In this document: positions 7,153 through 13,869 of the stretch, piece by piece
How the letters are laid out: the number at the start of each line of letters is the position of its first letter
Numbering within the stretch: position 1 is the first letter of the stretch
Assembly (NCBI GenBank): GCA_002408725.1
Contig: DHTR01000009.1
Coordinates: 1-13,869 of the forward strand
Length of the DNA: 13,869 nt
Direction of reading: 5' to 3'
Origin: Pelotomaculum sp. UBA5255
GTDB lineage: Bacteria > Bacillota > Desulfotomaculia > Desulfotomaculales > Pelotomaculaceae
Made by a program: the position numbers and the translations under genes
Notes under the pieces: generated by a model
The model's input: the letters and a program-made list of their open reading frames with translations, nothing else
What the model was told of the DNA's origin: nothing
Databases searched by the model: none

Positions 7153-8498
7153 ACTACGGTTTTCTCGTTCCTCAAAAAAAGCTGGAGGCCAATTATGACA
7201 TTATAATAAATCAAGGTCAATACAAGGGGGATATTTATCTTGACGCGACCAGGTTAATCCTCTCCTCAGACGTTTTATCGTTAGTTAAATTGTTTAATCC
7301 GGAATTCAACATGGAGGGATCCGGTGCCCTTACCGATTATCTTTATCTTAGCGATCCTGAAATTACAAACATGTGGAATAACATGGATGTAAGCAGCGGG
7401 CAGAAGATCCCGCCTGAGTTTAAGGAACTGCTGGTATTTTTTGTCGAGGCTGTTCCTGATCAGTACTTTACAACCTCGCTGGTTAACCAGAAAGTGACTT
7501 TCAGCCTTGATCAGGATGGCCTGGAAGATGTCTTACTGGCCATCCTGATTAAGGTCAAAAATGAAGATGAGAGATTCGCAGAACTGGCAGCTGGTCTTCT
7601 TACTACATACAGTCCAGGCGAAAACAAAGCAGCCATGCAAAAAAAGATTCTGGATGGTCTGGAAGAGAGCATTCAGGATGGTAGTTTTCCTGATAGCGCT
7701 GATGATTTTCAGGAGTTGGGAGAGGTCATCGTGCTCAATCAATTGAGCTGTGAAATACCCCTGTTGCCAGGCGGGCAAAGCAATTTTACGATGGACTTCG
7801 GCTTTGGCGGCGATGCGGCTTTGACCGGCGGGATTAAAGTAGATGTTGTCACTTCCGGTCCCGCTGACAACAACAGTGGAACCTATGCCATTGATTTTGA
7901 AGTCCAGGAGAGTAAACAAAAAATTAAAGCCAACGGGCAAGTCAGCGGAGATTTCCGGCAAACGGGCAAGGATGGGGAGTCAAACGTAACAATTCGGGTC
8001 CAGGCCAGGGACTTCAGCGAAACAACCACGTTTTTGAATATGCTGTTGGAGGGGCAATCGGACGTAAAAGTTGACCAAAGCCTGCAAATTAACATACCTG
8101 TGTTAACAGAATCCAACAGTATGAACCTGGAAAAATATTTGAAAAAACCGTCAGGTGTGAGTGTGCTGGTTGACGGCAGGCCGGTTTATTTCGATGTAGC
8201 CCCGTTTATTAAGGATGACAGAACTATAGTGCCACTCAGGAATCTTGCAGAAACCTTAGGGTGTGCAGTGACCTGGACCGAGCCTGACCGGATCGATCTT
8301 AACCGGGAGGATATTTCTATCACCATCTACATTGAAAATCCAATGTATACGGCCAACGGAACTGAAAAAATGCTGGATGCTTGCCCGTTCATCAAAGACG
8401 AAAGAACGATGGTTCCCCTGAGATTTATTGCGGAAGAATTCGGATGCCGGGTTCAATATGAAGAGGTGACCCAAACGGTGTACATTAATACACAGTAA
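7146..8498 (+). pseudogene. Copper amine oxidase N-terminal ('stalk') domain protein, 5'-truncated
   Basis: The reading frame is open and protein-like from about 7146 to TAA 8498. It contains a domain with YDIIINQGQYKGDIYLDA, a middle region of alternating beta-like sequence, and at the end a copper-amine-oxidase-N domain of about 110 residues. That domain has two matching halves, each with PFIKD-RT-VPLR-(L/I)AE-(L/F)GC and ending in VTWTEPD and QTVYIN. Such proteins in Clostridia are normally secreted and cell-wall associated, and the domain name does not imply oxidase activity. No signal peptide is present. The possible starts, TTG 7290 and ATG 7311, have no ribosome site and lie well inside the conserved sequence. 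I therefore infer that the 5' end was lost when the gene was joined to sbcC. Codon composition is less GC-rich than sbcC. Expression, if any, would need read-through from sbcC and an internal start. Confidence 0.75.
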
Positions 8499-8558
8499 CA
8501 GCTTTCAAGAACCGGGCATAAACGGCTAGCCATACTAATATTTAACCAATAAACATTG

Positions 8559-8585
8559 TGAGGCGCTGCATATCGCGGCGCCTCA
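8559..8585. terminator. Bidirectional hairpin between convergent genes
   Basis: TGAGGCGC (8559-8566) pairs perfectly with GCGCCTCA (8578-8585). A T-G wobble and two more GC pairs extend the stem to a 5-nt loop (ATATC). The following plus-strand sequence GGTTTCTT and the minus-strand exit are only moderately T-rich. It lies 60 bp after the stalk-domain stop and 37 bp past the DUF1847 stop, so it probably ends transcription from both sides. Confidence 0.7.
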
Positions 8586-8621
8586 GGTTTCTTAAAATTA
8601 AACCGGGACATGCTTTATTTT

Positions 8622-9245
8622 CTACGTGAGTTTAAGCTTCTGCTCAAAATAGTGGGAAGCATACACGGCGGCCAGCGGGTTGTGTCCTGTCACCCGGTCT
8701 TTGACCGCCAGGACGGTGATAGGAGCATCGGAATACTTGATAAACAATGTATCGTGACCGACACAGAGGCCGAGCAGGACGTTAATGTCGGTTTTTGTCT
8801 TATTTAGGAGCAAGGCTTGCGCGATCGGGTTGCACATGGCTTCATACTGACCAGGACGGACTTTTTCCTGATCCAAAAGACCCAGTTCCTCCTTTGGCCT
8901 GGAGCCGGTTTTACACATTACAGAGGCTACTTCAAAGCCGTTGCTTTCCAGTATTTTTGTGACCGCCAGAGCTTCCCGCCGCAGTCCTACGCAGAAGGGC
9001 AAGCCCAGCCTTTTAAAGCCGGCCAGTCGGGAGAATTCCATGATCTCACGAAGCCTGGGCCAGACTCGGTACCCGGCGGCTTCCACCCTGGCTGAATGGC
9101 AGGCCAATTGACCGGAGGATTCCTGGTAGGCAGCAGAGGCTTTTTCATAGATATCCGGGCAGGTTTTCATCGGACAGTTTGTCGGAAGCTTATTCACTTC
9201 CCCCTTGTAACATGGAAATATACCGCATTTAGCGCAGTTAACCAT
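8622..9245 (-). CDS. DUF1847 (COG4887) cysteine-rich putative metal-binding protein
   Basis: The 207-residue protein matches my memory of the DUF1847 family, annotated as putative metal-binding and of unknown function. It begins with a cysteine cluster, C4-x2-C7-x4-C12-x11-C24-x4-C29 (NCAKCGIFPC, NCPMKTCP). More cysteines lie at 49, 85, 111, 138 and 161. The C-terminal family signature GLCVGHDTLFIKYSDAP, then VLAVKDRVTGHNPLAA, is present, with H164 and H188 as further possible ligands. There is no signal peptide or membrane helix, so it is cytoplasmic. The ATG at 9245 is preceded by a GGAAGGAAG purine tract, supporting the start. It stands alone, convergent to the stalk gene and divergent from the sigma operon. 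A role in redox or metal handling is only inference from the cysteines. Confidence 0.88.
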   Translation of the reverse strand: MVNCAKCGIFPCYKGEVNKLPTNCPMKTCPDIYEKASAAYQESSGQLACHSARVEAAGYRVWPRLREIMEFSRLAGFKRLGLPFCVGLRREALAVTKILESNGFEVASVMCKTGSRPKEELGLLDQEKVRPGQYEAMCNPIAQALLLNKTKTDINVLLGLCVGHDTLFIKYSDAPITVLAVKDRVTGHNPLAAVYASHYFEQKLKLT

Positions 9246-9524
9246 TATTTCACTTCCTTCCTCTCAATGATTTCGTGGTGGCCGGCAGTTGATCCTTCAA
9301 AACCTGAATATAAAATCATTTTTAGAGTTACCCTCCCCCAGGCATTCCTGTAGCTGGGTTCTTAAAATTAGATAAAAGGGTTTATGGCGGGTTTGATTGT
9401 TACATTCCTGGAGTTTGTTTCGTCTATAGAGTAAGAACGCCAATCAGGTTCTAGGACCGGTCAACCTTTAAAAACCTGCTTTTTGGGAAAGTGGCGGATA
9501 GGGGGTTCTTTGGGAGTGTCCTTA
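9246..9524. other. Divergent intergenic region upstream of the sigma operon
   Basis: These 279 bp separate the leftward DUF1847 gene from the rightward sigma factor gene. Besides the ECF-like promoter (9398-9426) I see small dyads in the expected leader: AGAAC/GTTCT (9434-9452) and the 8-bp palindrome GACCGGTC (9455-9462), flanked by AGGTT and AACCT. No RNA gene or riboswitch is recognised. Confidence 0.5.
9398..9426 (+). promoter_or_regulatory. Candidate ECF-sigma-type promoter (autoregulation)
   Basis: TGTTAC (9398-9403), a 17-bp spacer, then CGTCTA (9421-9426). Firmicute ECF promoters of the SigW/SigX kind have TGAAAC and CGT(A/C)(T)A boxes separated by 16-17 bp. The -10 box fits well, and the -35 box matches at 4 of 6 positions. 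It lies about 100 nt before the sigma gene start, the usual place for an autoregulated ECF promoter. The assignment is inference from motif and position. Confidence 0.45.
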
Positions 9525-10073
9525 ATGAAAGTGGATTTTAATCAGAAAAAGGAAGGAGGCGTCTCCTTCGAGGAACTTTACGACCGGCATTTTGATGCCG
9601 TAAACCGGTATTTACGCTACCGCATGAATAGTTCCTGGGATGCCGACGATCTCACAGCCGCCGTTTTTCTGAAGGCGCTGGAGAATTTTCACAAGTATCG
9701 GGGAGAGGCGTCCTTTGCGGTGTGGCTCTTCCGCATTGCGCATAACGCTTACGTAGACTTCCTGCGGGGTTGCCGGGAGAGGTTTTTTTCGGATGGAGAA
9801 ATGGCGCTCTTAAGCGCGCCCTCGTCACCTGAAGATGAATTGTTGAGGGAGGAGGAGGTCAGGCAACTGAGAGAAATGCTGTGGCGTCTTTCTCCGGAGC
9901 AGCGGGACGTGATTTCCCTCCGGTATGCCGGGGAGCTGAAGTTTAGACAAATTGCCTTGATCCTTGGGAAAACAGAATCTTCCGTCCGCATGATTCATCA
10001 CAGGTCACTGAAGTTGCTGCGCATCGAATATTCAGGTATAGAAGAAGGGGGTGAAAGGATTGCGCAAAAATGA
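9525..10073 (+). CDS. ECF-family RNA polymerase sigma factor
   Basis: The 182-residue protein has the two-domain ECF layout. Region 2 spans residues 14-82 (SFEELYDRHFDAVNRYLRYR, then DADDLTAAVFLKAL and WLFRIAHNAYVDFLR). Region 4 spans about 113-168 (LSPEQRDVISLRYAGELKF, then IALILGKTESSVRMIHHRSL), containing the helix-turn-helix for the -35 element. There is no region 3 and no added C-terminal domain. I chose ATG 9525 because GGGAG (9512-9516) is 8 nt upstream. An in-frame TTG at 9483 would add 14 residues with no domain content. It directs RNA polymerase core to a small regulon and is probably held inactive by the next gene's product. Its 3' end overlaps the next gene by 14 nt. Confidence 0.93.
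   Translation: MKVDFNQKKEGGVSFEELYDRHFDAVNRYLRYRMNSSWDADDLTAAVFLKALENFHKYRGEASFAVWLFRIAHNAYVDFLRGCRERFFSDGEMALLSAPSSPEDELLREEEVRQLREMLWRLSPEQRDVISLRYAGELKFRQIALILGKTESSVRMIHHRSLKLLRIEYSGIEEGGERIAQK
10045..10054 (+). promoter_or_regulatory. Ribosome binding site deciding the TTG start of the anti-sigma-like gene
   Basis: AAGGGGGTGA matches AAGGAGGTGA at 9 of 10 positions and lies 5 nt before TTG 10060. The in-frame GTG at 10051 falls inside this site, so TTG 10060 is the better start. Confidence 0.6.
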
Positions 10074-11484
10074 TGATTTTCACACCACCCCACTAAAAAG
10101 CTGTGAAACCGGCAAAGTAGAGCCTTTGGGTACGGACCACACGGACAAAGGGGGTTCTCTGTGCGAGCTCCTGGTGCATATGCGCAGGGTCCGGGAGGCC
10201 GTTCCGGTCAACGAGCGGCTCAAGGAGGAGTTGAGGACCCGACTTTGCTCGCTGCAGGCTGAAAGCGGGTTGAACCAGGGTCCGACCGAACCGTTGGATG
10301 GGGACGGCGGCCTGTCAGCTCCTGAAAGGGCGCCAGGTTTTATGAAGCGTTTCGCTTACTGGTGGCTATTCCCGGTTGTGCTGCTGGCAGCAGCAGCTTC
10401 CTGGTTCTGCTGGAACTTGATGGCGCCGAAGTTTTTGGAGGCCGGCCCGGCTCGTGAAATAAGCCTGTTCTGGCTGGAAGAAAACCCGCTAAGTTTTGCC
10501 TGCGGGCCACAAATGAACGGGTTTTTAGTCGTAAGGGACGGCGCCCTGCAATTGCTGAATAAGCACGGGAACCGGACAGGTATCGTCAAGCCCCCCCCGG
10601 GGCAGTCCTATGATTTTCCCGCCCTTTCCTGCAACGGCAATAAGCTGGCGCTTGTCCGGCGGTCCGCAGGCGAGGAGCAAATCATTACGGTGATCATGCC
10701 GGGTGGCGCCCTGGAAGAGGGTAGTGTCCAGCATTTGGAAGCCGCTTTAGCGGGGGCCGAGGTAATCTACCAGGTGGGGCCGGGTGAAAATCTGTCCGAT
10801 CTGACCTGGTCACCGGACGGCCAAACCCTGGCCTTTACCCGGGGCAAGTCCGGAGAACAAAGCGAGGTATATCTTCTGTCCGGTAGTGAGGAACCGGTTT
10901 CCCTGGGCTTAGGGCAACACTCTGCGTGGTCTCCGGATGGAAGCCGGCTGGTGGTGGAGCGCCCCGGTGAAGCAGGCGAGGCAGAGCTCTGGTTAACCGG
11001 CAGCAGTGGTTCTGATGCCGTTCTCTTGACCCAGGGTGAGCGGCCGGCCTGGGGGGCACAGGGATATCTTGCCTTGATCAGGGTCATCACAACCGAACGG
11101 ATCCTGAGCTACAACCCGGACGGAACACCTCTGTTTACGGTACAACAGCGTCAGGGGGAAATCAGGACCCTCAACCTCGGGAAAAATGGAGATATAATCT
11201 TCCAGCGAAAAGACGCTGAGCCTTTGCCACAGGGTGACCGGCTTCTGCCGGCTCCGGAGGCAAGGCCGGGCGAGGAAGAACTGCAGTGGTTGAGAAGGCT
11301 TGAGTTTGAAGGTGTGCGGGAGCCCCGTACGTTATTACTGAATCCATTAAGCAGTTACGAGAAGATCCTGTTCAGCCCGGATGGAAAAGCCCTGTTGGCG
11401 GCACGCCGCGAGGGTGGGGCCGTGGCGCTGCTGCAGGCTGGTTTACAAGAAAGGATAACATGGCGGGGTGATCGTAAATGGTGA
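10060..11484 (+). CDS. Single-pass membrane protein with WD40/TolB-like propeller; probable anti-sigma factor or sensor
   Basis: The 474-residue product has a charged N-terminal cytoplasmic part of about 95 residues (LCELLVHMRRVREAVPVNER, then LKEELRTRL) of the kind seen in membrane anti-sigma factors. One transmembrane helix follows at about 98-119 (FAYWWLFPVVLLAAAASWFC), with KR on its inner side. The rest is a large extracytoplasmic domain with PD40/WD40-like motifs: LTWSPDGQTLAF (about 248), SAWSPDGSRLVV (288) and ILFSPDGKALLA (436). No zinc anti-sigma motif (H-x3-C-x2-C) is present, so the anti-sigma role rests on position and topology. It overlaps the sigma gene by 14 nt at its start and the next gene by 7 nt at its end, so the three are co-translated. 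TTG 10060 is preferred (ribosome site 10045-10054); the GTG at 10051 would add three residues. The propeller could sense a periplasmic or wall ligand. Confidence 0.8.
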   Translation: MRKNDDFHTTPLKSCETGKVEPLGTDHTDKGGSLCELLVHMRRVREAVPVNERLKEELRTRLCSLQAESGLNQGPTEPLDGDGGLSAPERAPGFMKRFAYWWLFPVVLLAAAASWFCWNLMAPKFLEAGPAREISLFWLEENPLSFACGPQMNGFLVVRDGALQLLNKHGNRTGIVKPPPGQSYDFPALSCNGNKLALVRRSAGEEQIITVIMPGGALEEGSVQHLEAALAGAEVIYQVGPGENLSDLTWSPDGQTLAFTRGKSGEQSEVYLLSGSEEPVSLGLGQHSAWSPDGSRLVVERPGEAGEAELWLTGSSGSDAVLLTQGERPAWGAQGYLALIRVITTERILSYNPDGTPLFTVQQRQGEIRTLNLGKNGDIIFQRKDAEPLPQGDRLLPAPEARPGEEELQWLRRLEFEGVREPRTLLLNPLSSYEKILFSPDGKALLAARREGGAVALLQAGLQERITWRGDRKW

Positions 11485-13763
11485 AAAAATTATTCGTTTG
11501 CTGCCTGGTTTGTGCCTTCCTGGCAGCGACCGCCGCTGCCGCATGCTCACCGGCAGCGGCAGCTGTTGAGCTGAAAGTGCTGCCCGGGATGGGCGGGCTG
11601 TACAAGGTGGACCAACCCCTGGAGCTGACGGTAGCGGTTGAAAACCCGGGGCCGGCCTTGGACGGGGTGATCCGGGTCAGGCTGGATGAAGAGCGGCAGG
11701 ACAGGCCTCATGAAACCATCCGCTTCCTGAGGAATGTAAGCGTTCCCTCTGGTTCCAGCAGGCTGTACCGGCTGATTATACCGGGGGATCTGGCTGCCTC
11801 AATGCCGGTTGTTGAGCTTGTTTCGGGTGATACCGTTCTGGCCGGGGTCCGGGTGGAAGGCGCCGCAGTCGGCGGCGGCCGGGTCATTTTGACCCTGAGC
11901 GAGGACATCGCGGGAAGCGGCCTGCAGGAGTGGCTGTCCAAAAACTCCGACACTCAGACAAGCCTCAAGTATTTGTCTCCCGGAGAATTACCCGGTGAAG
12001 CCTTGCCACTTAGCCTTGCCGACGTCATCATGATTGATGAGCTCAACGCCTCTTCTCTGACCGGGGAACAGGCCGGAGCTATTAAAGAATGGCTCTTTAC
12101 CGGCGGTACATTGGTCTTGTTTGGCGGGGCGGGTTCCGGCGCCGGAGGATTGTTTAGTGAGCTTACCCCTGTGCTTGCCACCGGGACAACGATTGTTGAA
12201 GGGAATCTGGGGGGGCTGCGCTCCGGCGGTCCGCTCCGTGTAGCTTCCGGTGAACTGGTGGCCGGCCGGGCGCTGGCTATGGATAGCGGCCAGACGGTGC
12301 TGGCCAGGCGCGAGTTGGGGCGGGGAGTGGTGTTTTTCTGCGGGGCTGCTCCGCGGGATCTAGGTGGGGAGGCGCTGGGTGTCTGGTCCTCGATATTTGG
12401 TTCCCCCACGGGTTATGGAAGTGGTTACAAACAGGCGAGAAGGGGAGCAGTCGACGGCATGCTGGTCAGCGCCAGTTCCTATATAACCCGGATGGCAGGC
12501 CCTAACGTGCTCGTCCTGGCAGGATTATGGCTGGTTTATCTGATGGCGGTGGGACCGCTGCTCTACCTTCTCCTGCGGCGCGCAGATCGGAGAGACCTGG
12601 CCTGGGCGCTGGTGCCTGCAGGAGCCTTGACTGCTGCCCTGGGTTTCTACTTTATGGCGCCCAGCGGCAGGCTTCAAGACTCCCTGTCGCAAACGCTGGC
12701 AACCGTTGAAATATTTACGCCGGACCTGGCTGAAATCCGGGCGGGAACATCTATTGTATCTTCGCGGGGAGGAGAACTTGCTTTGCGGGTTCCGAATTCT
12801 GTCTATGCCGTACCGGCCGGGGGCCAGGGAGGTTTCCAGAACAGGCCGGCTGTCGTTTGCCTGGAGGATGCAGGATCCAGTGTGACCTATAGCGGCGTTG
12901 AATACGGGTCCTTGCGGCAAGCTTATCTATACGGCTTACATCGTGAATATGGAAGCATTGAAGAGAAGTTGTACCTTGAAGGGGACCTTGTAAAAGGCGA
13001 ACTTGTTAACGGAACAGGTTTCGACCTGCGGGACTGCAAGCTGTTACTGGGGGGGCGATTAATCAGTCTCGGCAATCTGCCCGCCGGTGCTAGCGCCCGT
13101 GTCGAAGAAGTTCTGGAAAAAGGAAGATGTCCGGCAGGCCGTGAAAGGCTCCTGATGGAGATAGGTGGCAGGAACGAACCTGGAGAACCCTTCTTTCTGG
13201 AACGCCAGATGTTGTCCCAGTCTATCAATGATAACAGAATGGAAAACAGCATTCAATTCTTAGGATGGCATGACGGAGCGCCGGACATTTTCAAAGACAC
13301 TGAAAAAGGAGGCGCGAGGGAGGAAGGCGGTTTGACTATGGTAAAGCAGTCCCTTTCCCTGCACCTGCCTGAAGGGCATTTTCTTCTGCCCGCGGGCTTT
13401 CTGGTTCCGGCTTCACCGGGGGATTATGGGGTTCAGGTCTATCCTAAATACTATGAGAAAAGAATGGCCGTTTCGGGTCAGGTCGAATTATGTTATGACC
13501 TGGACAAGACAGGGATAAAAAATAGCTACGACGTGGAGGCGCTTTATCTTGAACCTGTAAGCTATCCCTTTACAGCAGAGATTTATAACCGGCTCCAGTA
13601 TACATGGGAATCCCTTCCCGGCGAGGTCCGAAAGATAGCAGGGGAAGAGTTGCAGCAATACCTGGGACGTGATCATAAAATTGTTATAAGATTAATGGGC
13701 GAAGGCCGGGAACCTTATCCTGTATGGCCTGGTCTGGCGGTGGAAGGGGTGGCCTATGAATGA
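11478..13763 (+). CDS. Exported two-helix membrane protein with glutamine-amidotransferase-like domain, ABC-linked
   Basis: This 761-residue protein has an N-terminal signal sequence (MVKKLFVCCLVCAFLAATAA). A weak lipobox-like AAAC at 20-23 leaves lipoprotein anchoring possible. Residues 30-130 look like a beta-rich CARDB-type domain (LELTVAVENPGPALDGVIRV). Residues 132-310 resemble a class I glutamine amidotransferase-like fold (ADVIMIDELN, then LTGEQAGAIKEWLFTGGTLV), without a catalytic triad I can identify. Two membrane helices lie at about 343-366 and 374-394, joined by a basic loop (RRADRRD). This puts the N- and C-terminal domains outside. The remaining 365 residues are an extracytoplasmic domain I do not recognise. 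The start overlaps the upstream stop by 7 nt, and the stop overlaps the ABC ATPase start by ATGA. I infer a substrate-handling or accessory subunit of that transporter. No established function is claimed. Confidence 0.75.
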   Translation: MVKKLFVCCLVCAFLAATAAAACSPAAAAVELKVLPGMGGLYKVDQPLELTVAVENPGPALDGVIRVRLDEERQDRPHETIRFLRNVSVPSGSSRLYRLIIPGDLAASMPVVELVSGDTVLAGVRVEGAAVGGGRVILTLSEDIAGSGLQEWLSKNSDTQTSLKYLSPGELPGEALPLSLADVIMIDELNASSLTGEQAGAIKEWLFTGGTLVLFGGAGSGAGGLFSELTPVLATGTTIVEGNLGGLRSGGPLRVASGELVAGRALAMDSGQTVLARRELGRGVVFFCGAAPRDLGGEALGVWSSIFGSPTGYGSGYKQARRGAVDGMLVSASSYITRMAGPNVLVLAGLWLVYLMAVGPLLYLLLRRADRRDLAWALVPAGALTAALGFYFMAPSGRLQDSLSQTLATVEIFTPDLAEIRAGTSIVSSRGGELALRVPNSVYAVPAGGQGGFQNRPAVVCLEDAGSSVTYSGVEYGSLRQAYLYGLHREYGSIEEKLYLEGDLVKGELVNGTGFDLRDCKLLLGGRLISLGNLPAGASARVEEVLEKGRCPAGRERLLMEIGGRNEPGEPFFLERQMLSQSINDNRMENSIQFLGWHDGAPDIFKDTEKGGAREEGGLTMVKQSLSLHLPEGHFLLPAGFLVPASPGDYGVQVYPKYYEKRMAVSGQVELCYDLDKTGIKNSYDVEALYLEPVSYPFTAEIYNRLQYTWESLPGEVRKIAGEELQQYLGRDHKIVIRLMGEGREPYPVWPGLAVEGVAYE

Positions 13764-13869
13764 TCAAGTTTAGGTGCGTAAGTAAACGTTTCGGAGCTAC
13801 CAGGGCGCTCGATCAGTTCAGCCTGGACGTGCCAGGGGGCCTGGTTTACGGGTTGATTGGTCCCAACGG
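13760..13869 (+). CDS. ABC transporter ATP-binding protein, 5' fragment
   Basis: ATG 13760 overlaps the previous stop (ATGA, 13760-13763), with a GGGGTGG purine tract about 8-14 nt upstream. The 36 visible codons read MIKFRCVSKRFGATRALDQF, then SLDVPGGLVYGLIGPNG. This is the A-loop region (KRFG) followed by the start of Walker A (GPNG). This is the standard N-terminus of an ABC exporter ATPase, and the window ends inside the P-loop. It is expected to continue with a Q-loop, signature and Walker B, and probably a permease gene next. As the fourth gene of the sigma operon it suggests that the operon encodes a transporter with its own regulator. Confidence 0.93.
   Translation, partial: MIKFRCVSKRFGATRALDQFSLDVPGGLVYGLIGPN

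Noticed and set aside
7290..8498. Accepting the stalk-domain ORF as a complete gene from TTG 7290
   Set aside because: Protein-like sequence continues at least 45 codons upstream in the same frame, there is no ribosome site at 7290 or 7311, and no signal peptide, so a 5'-truncated gene fits better.
8610..9353. Three plus-strand ORFs antisense to the DUF1847 gene
   Set aside because: The minus strand holds a clear conserved family here, and these are its shadows.
10590..10597. Run of eight C in the propeller gene, possible phase-variable tract
   Set aside because: It encodes proline-proline in a continuous frame, is short, and nothing else suggests switching.

Overview
The window looks like chromosomal DNA of an anaerobic Firmicute, most probably of the Clostridia/Desulfotomaculia (Peptococcaceae-like) group. 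The reasons are the purine-rich Shine-Dalgarno sequences, GTG/TTG starts, a DUF1847 (COG4887) cysteine-rich protein, a copper-amine-oxidase-type 'stalk' domain protein, a GLUG-repeat surface protein and an ECF sigma operon with a WD40-like membrane protein. The genus cannot be fixed from the sequence alone.

Left part (1-3571). The minus strand carries the first 930 codons of a very large secreted GLUG-repeat protein that runs off the left edge. It has a signal peptide and two homologous GLUG modules separated by Ig-like domains. Immediately upstream on the same strand is a broken piece of a CRISPR type III-B cas10/cmr2 gene: the strong ribosome binding site and the N-terminal motif survive, but the frame is shifted and the gene stops after roughly 100 codons, where the GLUG gene begins. 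No CRISPR array and no other cas gene is visible. A 450-bp AT-rich intergenic region follows.

Middle part (3572-9245). An sbcD-sbcC pair (DNA end and hairpin nuclease) is transcribed rightward with a 4-nt overlap. SbcD looks complete. SbcC stops at 809 residues, after its zinc hook but before the C-terminal ATPase half. Directly at that point a different reading frame begins with the interior of a stalk-domain protein that has no start codon, ribosome site or signal peptide. Two genes therefore appear to have been joined by a deletion or rearrangement (or an assembly join), and both are broken. A bidirectional hairpin separates this from a convergent DUF1847 gene.

Right part (9246-13869). 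An ECF-like promoter precedes a tightly overlapping operon: an ECF sigma factor, a single-pass membrane protein with a WD40/TolB-like extracytoplasmic propeller (probable anti-sigma or sensor), a 761-residue exported two-helix membrane protein with a glutamine-amidotransferase-like domain, and the start of an ABC transporter ATPase that leaves the window. The likely logic is an autoregulated envelope-sensing module controlling, or working with, an ABC transporter. This is the best candidate in the window for an undescribed intact system.
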